DNA of 27,737 nt from Nitrospirota bacterium. GTDB taxonomy: Bacteria; Nitrospirota; Thermodesulfovibrionia; Thermodesulfovibrionales; JdFR-88. The translations under genes were made by a program, and so were the position numbers. The stretch is from positions 1-27,737 of the forward strand of contig JAJYJB010000028.1 of the NCBI GenBank assembly GCA_021789735.1, given 5' to 3'. A model generated the notes under the pieces. That model was not told where the DNA came from. It saw nothing but the letters and a program-made list of their open reading frames with translations, and searched no databases. How positions within the stretch are numbered: position 1 is the first letter of the stretch; each line of letters starts with the position of its first letter. Of this stretch, positions 9,811 through 16,181 are shown one piece after another.

Positions 9811-10343
9811 TTTTGTACCTCCCAGTTTTTTTTTGCGCTAAGGCCCAATCCTTTGCCTGAACTGTTATTATTCCGGTTTTCCCTGCACATGCACGCCGCC
9901 CCCGGCAGGATGATGTACGGTATCGTGCCGGAGCAGATCTTTGCGCCTCCGCTTGCCTCTATCACCTGGATCACAAGAGCATGCCGCCCAAGGGGCATGC
10001 CGTCCAGTATGTTGAATGACAGGCGGGATGAGGCAACACCACCCTTGACCTTTGCTGTTTCCTCAAGCAGTGTTATGCCTTTTACCTTGTCCTTTTCTGA
10101 AATGAGGAACCTTACTTCCGCCATGCTCCCTCTCACCATGAAGGAAAACGGTATGATCTTAGGCCTCTCCTCAGTCACCAGCAGGGGGCCGGAAGCCGGC
10201 GATATGATGCCGCATGAGTCTTTTTCTGTTCCCGCACCCTGCGCGGCGGATGCGCCGGAGGACACGGCGGGAAGCGCCGGAAGCAGGGACGCCAGCAGAA
10301 CTATTACCGCAGCGATAGCTCTCTTCATCGCCAGACCGGTCAT
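9795..10343 (-). CDS. Exported protein with C-terminal ACMC motif, paralogue of the next gene
   Basis: A 182-aa exported protein. The ATG at 10343 is preferred because AAGGGG lies at the right distance; an upstream in-frame TTG (10385) and internal ATG (10328) lack good sites. The signal peptide runs to about residue 32 (SSGASA). The beta-rich core has a cysteine near its start (EKDSCGIISP) and the shared motif GMPLGRHALVIQV. The strand IPYIILPGAACMC aligns with LLPAGVGGC of its neighbour, but here a polar 30-residue extension follows (RENRNNNSSGKG). The pair resembles a SoxY/SoxZ-type heterodimer in organisation only; function is unknown. It is in the operon with yedE and tusA. Confidence 0.82.
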   Translation of the reverse strand: MTGLAMKRAIAAVIVLLASLLPALPAVSSGASAAQGAGTEKDSCGIISPASGPLLVTEERPKIIPFSFMVRGSMAEVRFLISEKDKVKGITLLEETAKVKGGVASSRLSFNILDGMPLGRHALVIQVIEASGGAKICSGTIPYIILPGAACMCRENRNNNSSGKGLGLSAKKNWEVQKCVNG

Positions 10344-10399
10344 CTCAATCCCCTTTTCCCGGACATCTTTTGCTTTTTGCTTCAAGTCTCACTCTCATC

Positions 10400-10585
10400 T
10401 CAGAACACCAGGCTGTTAGACTGTTTTTTAAGATCATTAGGGGCCTTGGTTTGGATTTTACTTTTGGCGAGCGTCTTTAAAGACCCATCCCAGGGCGGCA
10501 ACATGAACCCCAGGGCAAGATAGGCAATTATTATCGCAACCCAAAGCCACGGCAGGGTCAGACCCGCCTTCACTTCACCGCTCAT
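10400..10585 (-). CDS. Small single-span membrane protein
   Basis: A 61-aa protein with one membrane helix (about residues 10-29, LPWLWVAIIIAYLALGFMLP) and a basic C-terminal half. The ATG has a good GGAGG site and overlaps the stop of the protease gene by one base (TGATG), so the two are translationally coupled. I do not recognise the family. Its place between the archaemetzincin and the exported Cys-tail proteins suggests an accessory subunit of the same system. Confidence 0.75.
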   Translation of the reverse strand: MSGEVKAGLTLPWLWVAIIIAYLALGFMLPPWDGSLKTLAKSKIQTKAPNDLKKQSNSLVF

Positions 10586-11229
10586 CAGCAGACCTCCTTT
10601 CTTTCATGAACACCCGGGTTCAATCGCATGGAAAGCTCTTTGCCGCATTTTTTGCAGAACCCGCTATCCTTGTAGTCCGTATCGGTCAGATTGAATGAAA
10701 AGAACATTACGCACCTATGGTCCCTGCAGTGGGGGAGCCCATAGGAATGTCCAAGCTCGTGTATCGCCGTCTTGGAGGCCCGCCGGGCGACCTTGGCGGG
10801 GGCTTCCCCTTTTCTGCCCAAATGGTAAAGCGACATGACGGACACGCGGCTCTCAGGATCGGTAAAACCGAACACGTGATTGACGCCGGGATGTGAGAGG
10901 CCCGTATCCACTACGCCAAGCACCCTTTCAAAGGCCTTGCGCAGAGGCGCCAGCCGCGTGATAAGACAGGATGCCGGCACCTGCCGGCCCGGGCCGCCGG
11001 AAGGGCAGACCCAGCCCTCGCCCTCCGCACCCATGACCAGCAGCGCCTCCTCGCCAAAGGCGCTTTGAACGGCCATCTTCATGTTGTCCAGGACCCGCGC
11101 GCTTATGCCTGCGGCCGGGACAAGGGCGATGGCGCCTTTTCCACCGGAAAGATCTTTCATTCCGGGGGCGCAGAGAGTTTCTGCTTCAGGAAAGGTTTCT
11201 CCCATTTCTTCCGCAACTGTCTGCCTCAA
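10585..11229 (-). CDS. amzA: Archaemetzincin-family zinc metalloprotease
   Basis: A 214-aa protein with the full archaemetzincin signature: HELGHSYGLPHC (zinc ligands His157, His161, His167; catalytic Glu158), then Cys168 and Cys173 plus CKKC (Cys192, Cys195), which in this family bind a second structural zinc. The core starts KGAIALVPAAG, typical of the family. I chose a TTG start at 11229 because GGAGGGG lies four bases upstream. The longer frame from 11331 would begin upstream of the sigma-54 promoter and so cannot be the start if that promoter is used. No signal peptide is seen, so it should be cytoplasmic. It is the first gene of the sulfur operon; its substrate is unknown. Confidence 0.9.
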   Translation of the reverse strand: MRQTVAEEMGETFPEAETLCAPGMKDLSGGKGAIALVPAAGISARVLDNMKMAVQSAFGEEALLVMGAEGEGWVCPSGGPGRQVPASCLITRLAPLRKAFERVLGVVDTGLSHPGVNHVFGFTDPESRVSVMSLYHLGRKGEAPAKVARRASKTAIHELGHSYGLPHCRDHRCVMFFSFNLTDTDYKDSGFCKKCGKELSMRLNPGVHERKEVC

Positions 11230-11288
11230 GTTTCCCCTCCAGCCATCCTTTTGATTTCCGTCTTGCGGACCGGCCTTCACATGTATAA

Positions 11289-11304
11289 AGCAAGAGAAGT
11301 GCCA
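11289..11304 (-). promoter_or_regulatory. Sigma-54 promoter of the eight-gene sulfur operon
   Basis: The minus strand reads TGGCACTTCTCTTGCT. This matches the -24/-12 consensus (TGGCAC, five bases, TTGCT) with the obligatory ten bases between GG and GC. Transcription should begin near 11278, leaving about 50 nt before the TTG start of amzA. Confidence 0.85.
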
Positions 11305-11369
11305 GAAGGGTCGCGGGGCCTGTAATGCCATCAGGAGGGGATTATCTGACAGCGCCCTGATGTAGATTG

Positions 11370-11404
11370 CATTTCAAGATGAAATGGCTTTTCATTTTGA
11401 AATG
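11370..11404. promoter_or_regulatory. Two tandem activator-binding sites (UAS)
   Basis: Two 17-bp palindromes repeat at exactly 18-bp spacing. The first is CATTTCAAGATGAAATG (11370-11386); the second is CTTTTCATTTTGAAATG (11388-11404). Both fit CWTTTCA-N3-TGAAATG. The first lies about 100 bp upstream of the expected start of the sigma-54 promoter at 11289-11304, the normal place for an NtrC-type activator. The stretch also forms a larger near-perfect inverted repeat over 11366-11408. The activator is presumably the gene starting at 12819 (inference). Confidence 0.8.
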
Positions 11405-11475
11405 CAATATTTGCTTTTAGATGAGAGAATCGCGGGAGATGAAAGACCGGGAAGGACCTGAAAAGAAAAAAACCT

Positions 11476-12819
11476 TTATTCGAGGTTCAGCTTTTTAAGT
11501 TTTCTCCATAGGGTCGTAATGCTTATGCCAAGGGCTTCGGCGGCCTTGGCCTTCTGCCCGTCAAAGGCGCTCAGGGCTTTCTGGATGAGGACTTTTTCTG
11601 TATCTTCCAGCTTGAAGCCTCCCATGTGCGCGAGGGGAATGGAGCCATGTTTCCTTTTGAGTATTTCCTTTTGAAGGGACCTCGCTGTTATCTCGCTGCC
11701 CCCTTCTATGACGACCGCGTGCTCTATGCAGTTTTCCAACTCCCTCACGTTCCCAGGCCACGGATACTCTACCAGTGCTGCGATGGCTTCAGGCGAGATG
11801 GAATTTATTTCCTTCGAGAGCCTGCCGCGGTACTTTAAAAGGAAATGGCGGGCCAGATATGGGATGTCATCCCTGCGTTCCCTGAGCGGAGGGATGGCAA
11901 TCGAAATGATGTTCAGGCGGTAAAAAAGGTCTTTCCTGAATCTGCCTTCCTCCACGTCTTTGGCAAGGTCCGTGTTGCAGGCGGCTATCACTCGCACATT
12001 TACGGACACCGGTTCCGTGCCCCCCACCCTCATGAAACTGCCTTCCTGCAGGACCCTGAGCAATTTAATCTGGAGGGAGGGGGACGCGCTGTTCAGCTCG
12101 TCCAGGAATATCGTGCCCCGGTCCGATGCCTCGAAAAGCCCTTTCTTCCTGGCGGAAGCGCCCGTGAAAGAGCCCTTTTCATATCCGAAGAGCTCCGCCT
12201 CTATAAGCGTTTCCGGCAAGGCCCCGCAGTTTACCGGCAGGAATTTTTCCAGGGCCCTGGGGCCGAGCCTGTGAATGAGCCTTGCTATCATCTCCTTGCC
12301 CGTTCCGGTTTCCCCCTGTATAAGCACCGTAGTGTCCAGAGGGGCCACTTTCCCGACCAGTTTTTTAAGCTCCGAAACCGCCCGGCTCGAGCCCACGAAC
12401 TCGTAATCGGCATCTCTTTCCGGCCCCGCGGAAAGCTTAAGGTTTTCATCGACAAGCCTGCGGTACTCCGCCGCTCTCTTTACCGTAAACAGAAGGACGT
12501 CGGGCTCGAAGGGTTTCTGTATGTAGTCATAGGCCCCCTCCTTCATCGCTCCGACGGCGGAATCCACCGTGGCAAAACCCGTTATCATCACAACCGGGGT
12601 GAAGGGGCTAAGCTCCTTTGCACAGGCCAGGACTTCCATGCCGTCAGAGTCCGGCATCCTGAGATCTGTAAGGATGACGTCGAAATCCTGCTCTCTTATA
12701 AGCGGTATGGCCTCCGTTCCGTTTTGGCTTCCGGTAACGCTGTAGCCCTGCTTCTCAAGGAGCTCCTTGATGAGGCCCCTCATTCTGAGGTCGTCTTCCA
12801 CCACAAGGACCCTGAACAA
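11476..12819 (-). CDS. NtrC-family sigma-54-dependent response regulator
   Basis: A 447-aa three-domain activator. The receiver domain (1-~120) has EDD at the acidic pocket and phosphoacceptor Asp52 in ILTDLRMPDSDG. The central AAA+ ATPase (about 140-370) has Walker A GETGTGKE, the sigma-54 contact loop GSFTGA (the usual second residue Ala is Ser here) and Walker B TIFLDEL. The C-terminal Fis-type helix-turn-helix is KAKAAEALGISITTLWRKLK. It follows the histidine kinase by 21 nt as its partner. Two consensus sigma-54 promoters in this window, one with tandem palindromes 34 bp beyond this gene's end, are its likely targets. Confidence 0.96.
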   Translation of the reverse strand: MFRVLVVEDDLRMRGLIKELLEKQGYSVTGSQNGTEAIPLIREQDFDVILTDLRMPDSDGMEVLACAKELSPFTPVVMITGFATVDSAVGAMKEGAYDYIQKPFEPDVLLFTVKRAAEYRRLVDENLKLSAGPERDADYEFVGSSRAVSELKKLVGKVAPLDTTVLIQGETGTGKEMIARLIHRLGPRALEKFLPVNCGALPETLIEAELFGYEKGSFTGASARKKGLFEASDRGTIFLDELNSASPSLQIKLLRVLQEGSFMRVGGTEPVSVNVRVIAACNTDLAKDVEEGRFRKDLFYRLNIISIAIPPLRERRDDIPYLARHFLLKYRGRLSKEINSISPEAIAALVEYPWPGNVRELENCIEHAVVIEGGSEITARSLQKEILKRKHGSIPLAHMGGFKLEDTEKVLIQKALSAFDGQKAKAAEALGISITTLWRKLKKLNLE

Positions 12820-12840
12820 AAAACCGCCCCCCTTTCCGGT

Positions 12841-14130
12841 TCAGCCTTTCACGCCCGCCGGGAGCGAGACGGTGAATTCCGTCCCTTTCCCTGGCTCGCT
12901 GGCGGCGTGGATAGAGCCCTTGTGTTCCCTGATGACACCCGAGCAGATGGACAACCCGAGCCCCGCCCCTTTTCCGACGGGCTTTGTGGTAAAGAACGGG
13001 TCGAATATGTTTGAAAGTATGTCTTCGGGTATTCCCGGCCCGTTGTCCGCCACCTTTACCTGGATCAGGCCCCCTTCGCGGACCGCCCTTACGCTTATGG
13101 CCTTGCCCTTCCTGTCCATCCCCTCAAAGGCCTGTATCGAATTGAGCATCAGGTTCAGGAAAACCAGCTCTATCTTCCGAGGGTCGGCACGCACGATCAG
13201 CCCATCGGCAAGCGCGGTGTCCACTTTTATGCCCTGGCAGGCAAGCCTGTTTTGAAGGGTGCGCACGGTTTTCATTATTATGTCGTTAATGAGGATGTCC
13301 TGGAACGCGGGAACCGACTGGCGGGAAAAATCCAGGAGGCCCCTTATGATCTCACTGCCCTTTTTTGCCTGCTCCACTATTATCTCAAGTTTTTCCTTTT
13401 GCCCGGGGCCCAAGCCGGATTCCCCGTCTTTAAGCAGGAGCGTGGCGTAACCCAATATGTTGCCAAGCGGATTGTTGAGCTCATGGGCTATACCTCCGGC
13501 AAGAAGCCCTATAGCGGTGAGTTTTTCAGCCTGGCGCATCAGCTCTTCGGCCTTCTTTTTTTCGGTGACATCCATCGAAACCTCGATGGCGCCGGTCACC
13601 CGCCCTTCCGCGTCCTTCATCGGGGACGTGACTATCTGGAAATGCTTGTTCTTTTTTTTCACCTCCCGGATGAAAACGGGCCTGCCGGTTGCCAGGGTCT
13701 CTACGGCCGGGCAGTCCAGGCTCGGAGAATCCTTGCCACAGTATATCTCATAGCAGTGCCTTCCGATCACCTCCGTATTTGCGGAGACGAGCATCTCCTT
13801 CTGCTTTTCGTTGCAATTAACTATCCTCATGTCCTCGTCTATTATCGATATGCAGACGCCCACGGCGTCGAAGACGGCCTGAAGCTGGTCTTTGGCGACG
13901 GTAAGCCGCTCGTTGGTGTCTTTCTGGTGCTCGAGTATCTGCTCAAAGGAAAGCGCTATTATGCCTATCGGGTCGAGCTCCAGAAGGGTATTGTCATCCA
14001 GTTCCTCCCTGCTCAGAGGCTTTGTGCCCATCACGGACAGGAGGTGGTTCACCTTTTCGCGGATATATCTTTTCAGCCGTTCGTTGCCCAGCCTGGGGTC
14101 TGTCTTCTCGATCTCTTCGAGGCCGCTCAT
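12841..14130 (-). CDS. Cytoplasmic PAS-domain sensor histidine kinase
   Basis: A 429-aa kinase without membrane segments. Residues 1-80 are an uncharacterised helical region. A PAS domain (about 82-190) contains three cysteines in GRHCYEIYCGKDSPSLDCPA, a cluster that could bind a metal or react with sulfur species. The dimerisation domain has phosphoacceptor His216 (AGGIAHELNNPLG). The ATPase domain has the N box (LVFLNLMLNSIQAF), DNGPGIPED, FDPFFTTK and GAGLGLSIC. Its ATG overlaps the tusA-like stop by four bases (ATGA). With the regulator downstream it forms a two-component pair, presumably for sulfur or redox sensing; the signal is inferred from context. Confidence 0.95.
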   Translation of the reverse strand: MSGLEEIEKTDPRLGNERLKRYIREKVNHLLSVMGTKPLSREELDDNTLLELDPIGIIALSFEQILEHQKDTNERLTVAKDQLQAVFDAVGVCISIIDEDMRIVNCNEKQKEMLVSANTEVIGRHCYEIYCGKDSPSLDCPAVETLATGRPVFIREVKKKNKHFQIVTSPMKDAEGRVTGAIEVSMDVTEKKKAEELMRQAEKLTAIGLLAGGIAHELNNPLGNILGYATLLLKDGESGLGPGQKEKLEIIVEQAKKGSEIIRGLLDFSRQSVPAFQDILINDIIMKTVRTLQNRLACQGIKVDTALADGLIVRADPRKIELVFLNLMLNSIQAFEGMDRKGKAISVRAVREGGLIQVKVADNGPGIPEDILSNIFDPFFTTKPVGKGAGLGLSICSGVIREHKGSIHAASEPGKGTEFTVSLPAGVKG

Positions 14131-14378
14131 TTTTCATACTCCATGGCTATCTCGTAATACTTGTCCCTCTGCAAGACAGACACTCTGTACCCCATAGCGA
14201 ATGCCGCACTCGGTATCGTCCTTGTCGCGTCGCGATGGTCCGTCTTGACCACAAGCCTTGCCTTTTCATTTTTAAGTTTTTCCTTGTTGCTGTTCAGCTC
14301 CCGCAGAGTGATCATGAGGCATGCGGGGCATATCTGCCCCCTTATGTCGAGGACTATGTCCTCCGCAGCTTGTCGCAT
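14127..14378 (-). CDS. TusA-like protein with CPAC in place of CPxP
   Basis: An 83-aa TusA/SirA-fold protein (VLDIRGQICPACLMITLREL, then ARLVVKTDHRDATRTIPSAAFAMGY). The hallmark Cys-Pro-x-Pro is Cys17-Pro-Ala-Cys20, so the second proline is a second cysteine. That would allow a disulfide or trisulfide at the carrier site. I chose the ATG at 14378 because GGGAGG precedes it; an in-frame ATG at 14396 has no ribosome site. It lies four bases after the second YeeE/YedE gene and overlaps the kinase gene, so it may link transport to sensing (inference). Confidence 0.88.
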   Translation of the reverse strand: MRQAAEDIVLDIRGQICPACLMITLRELNSNKEKLKNEKARLVVKTDHRDATRTIPSAAFAMGYRVSVLQRDKYYEIAMEYEK

Positions 14379-14400
14379 GGCTACCTCCCGCTCCATTCGT

Positions 14401-15435
14401 TCAACGGATAACGGCCCTTCGAATAAAGACGGCCCCCAGGAAGGACCCTCCAGCTATACCTAAAGCAAAAACCATGCTTTGAAGCGCAAAAAGGGGCACC
14501 CCCCCGATCAGGTGCCACAAATTGCACCCCCCGGCCATAAGCGCGCCGGCGGCCATAAGCATCCCGCCCAAAAAAGCCGAGAAGGCCTGCCTCCCCGGGG
14601 GCATGCGCGTTATCCGAAACTCCCCTAGCTTAAATGACGAGATGAAGGACCCTCCCACAACCCCCGCCATCAGGGAAAACTGGGTCAGTGCGACGGAATC
14701 GAATGCCGGTCCGGCCCCGCCATCCATTATGCGGCCGTAAAGCAGCCTTGGGGCCTCGGTATGGAAAAATTCCAGCTTCCCGGTCAGGGAGGGAAGAAAC
14801 AGCCCGCCAATAATACCGGAGAGTTTGGCGTATCCCATGCCTACCGCCATGGGCCTGCCGGAAAAGGCCACCACCGGGGCTATGACAAAGGCCATGATAA
14901 AAGAGGCCTTCCATAGAGGCAGGTATCCGCGGGCGTAGGCCGGCTGCGACCATCCCCCCTTTCTGGCCCATCTGAGGGCGAGCGAGGCGGCCAGCACAGA
15001 GGTGACAAGCACGGGGACCCCTGCGCTCCCCACTATGTGCTCCAGGGCTGTCTTGTCCCCAAGCAGAACGGTTGAGGCTGCAAACGACCGGAACATGGGA
15101 TAAAACGCGGCCGACACAAACCCTCCAAACAGGACTCCGCAGAACGTAATGGCGCTTACCGTGTGCCCGGACCCAAGCTTGTACAGGGTGCTCAGCAGGC
15201 ACCCGCCGCCAAGCACCATACCTATGCCAAAGATGAACCCGCCGCACAGGTCCGCAGCCGAAGGGGTGCCAAAAAAAGACGGGGGGTAGGTGGATATCAG
15301 ATTGAAATGCCTTATAAGATACAAGAATAAAGCAAGGAGGCAAACAAGAAGAAAAAAAGCCTTCATCCGGTGATAATCCCTGAACAGGTAGGCATCGCGA
15401 AAAACTCCGGCCATGCAGAAATCCGACCGGTACAT
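14401..15435 (-). CDS. YeeE/YedE-family sulfur-compound transporter (short form), start uncertain
   Basis: At least 344 aa, polytopic, with the family cysteines in RSDFCMAGVFRD (Cys7 of the shown start), GIGMVLGGGCLLSTLYKLGSG (Cys79) and MAGGCNLWHLIGG near the end. The two-half YeeE/YedE pattern is otherwise complete. The ATG at 15435 is the only canonical start but has no ribosome site, and it cuts off the first membrane helix. The frame stays open upstream and codes FFIVSSQFAAGLALGSIMYR, just what the family has before RSDFC. So translation probably begins upstream of 15435 at a non-standard codon, or there is a sequence error. It is followed directly by the CPAC TusA-like gene. Confidence 0.88.
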   Translation of the reverse strand: MYRSDFCMAGVFRDAYLFRDYHRMKAFFLLVCLLALFLYLIRHFNLISTYPPSFFGTPSAADLCGGFIFGIGMVLGGGCLLSTLYKLGSGHTVSAITFCGVLFGGFVSAAFYPMFRSFAASTVLLGDKTALEHIVGSAGVPVLVTSVLAASLALRWARKGGWSQPAYARGYLPLWKASFIMAFVIAPVVAFSGRPMAVGMGYAKLSGIIGGLFLPSLTGKLEFFHTEAPRLLYGRIMDGGAGPAFDSVALTQFSLMAGVVGGSFISSFKLGEFRITRMPPGRQAFSAFLGGMLMAAGALMAGGCNLWHLIGGVPLFALQSMVFALGIAGGSFLGAVFIRRAVIR

Positions 15436-15560
15436 TATGGAGCCAAGCGCCAGGCCAGCCGCAAACTGGGAGGAAACAATAAAGAAAAGACGAAGCGCGC
15501 CCGTACTTTTTTAACCCGGTTCCTTTTTTAAAAAGCCGTTTCCCCGAAATCCTTTTTTTT

Positions 15561-15590
15561 AATATAGTTGCCGCCTAACCGTAAAGTCAA
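15561..15590 (-). promoter_or_regulatory. Candidate sigma-70 promoter for yeeE2-tusA2-kinase-regulator
   Basis: The minus strand shows TTGACT (15590-15585) and TATATT (15566-15561) 18 bp apart, upstream of the second YeeE/YedE gene. A housekeeping promoter would let the sensor and regulator be made before the sigma-54 operons are switched on. The boxes are good but not confirmed. Confidence 0.5.
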
Positions 15591-15626
15591 ATCGCCTTAT
15601 GGTCTAATCCTCCCCCCGGCCGCACA

Positions 15627-15642
15627 TGGCACGTAATTTGCA
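15627..15642 (+). promoter_or_regulatory. Sigma-54 promoter of the dsrE-like/cytochrome operon
   Basis: TGGCACGTAATTTGCA is an exact match to the -24/-12 consensus (TGGCACG, four bases, TTGCA). Transcription should start near 15654, about 36 nt before the first gene. A weaker match to the activator palindrome (GATATCA, 3 nt, TGAAATG) lies at 15293-15309, about 350 bp upstream, inside the transporter gene. Confidence 0.87.
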
Positions 15643-15689
15643 AAAATATATGGGAAGCAGCGCAAATTAAAAACAATGGAGGAAAATGC

Positions 15690-15965
15690 ATGCCCAAAAA
15701 AATAGCGGTGCTTGTAAGGGACAGGCAGGATGAGGCGCTCAGGATGGCGCTAGGGATGACGCTTCTTGAAGACGCCATAGACGTTTACATCCTCGACGGG
15801 CCGGTGGGGCCCTCAGAGGACAATATCATGAACATCGAGACGATGAAGGATATGGGTATGAGCCTTTATACGAACTACCCGGACAAAAGCGGCGGGCTTA
15901 CATATATTTCTACCGGGGAAATGGCAAAAAGGCTCACCGGTTATGATCTTGTGCTGCCCTACTGA
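15690..15965 (+). CDS. DsrE-like protein lacking cysteine
   Basis: A 91-aa small alpha/beta protein of the DsrE/TusD type: KKIAVLVRDRQDEALRMALG, then AIDVYILDGPVG and GYDLVLPY. DsrE proteins usually carry sulfur on a conserved cysteine, but this one has no cysteine at all, so it may be a structural or regulatory partner of the two small proteins that follow. GGAGG lies 7 nt ahead of the ATG. First gene of the operon behind the sigma-54 promoter. Confidence 0.8.
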   Translation: MPKKIAVLVRDRQDEALRMALGMTLLEDAIDVYILDGPVGPSEDNIMNIETMKDMGMSLYTNYPDKSGGLTYISTGEMAKRLTGYDLVLPY

Positions 15966-15980
15966 AATAAGGAGGGGAAG

Positions 15981-16154
15981 ATGAAGATACTGTATATATT
16001 GCACAGCGGGGAAAAAACCCGCGGGACGTTAAAGTCCATTATCGAGCAGCAGGGAATCGATAATGACATCTCCCTTTTTGACCTGAGGGAAAACAAGGAC
16101 TACAAGGAGCTGCTGGAAATGGTGGAAAAAAACGACAAGGTCATTTCTTGGTAA
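15981..16154 (+). CDS. Mini DsrH/TusB-like protein (57 aa)
   Basis: A short gene with a strong GGAGGGG site. It starts MKILYILHSGEKTRGTLKSI and ends DKVISW. A start of the type M-LY-LHS and a final tryptophan are features of DsrH/TusB, but that family is usually near 95 residues, so the middle is shortened. It has no cysteine. Its place between two DsrE-like genes fits a DsrEFH-type assembly (inference). Confidence 0.72.
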   Translation: MKILYILHSGEKTRGTLKSIIEQQGIDNDISLFDLRENKDYKELLEMVEKNDKVISW

Positions 16155-16181
16155 TATAAGAAAGTGGCAATGGAGAGAAAA

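Noticed and set aside
11230..11331. ATG at 11331 as the start of the archaemetzincin
   Set aside because: It lies upstream of the sigma-54 promoter, lacks a ribosome site, and the family core begins much later; the TTG at 11229 has GGAGGGG.
11366..11408. Rho-independent terminator of the response regulator gene
   Set aside because: The inverted repeat is long but AT-rich and lacks a T-run at its end; it is better explained as two tandem activator sites.
11845..13014. A 389-codon plus-strand frame
   Set aside because: It lies antisense to the response regulator and kinase genes, which have full domain motifs; its sequence looks like GC-rich shadow coding.
13252..14157. A 301-codon plus-strand frame
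   Set aside because: Antisense to the histidine kinase; no motifs of its own.
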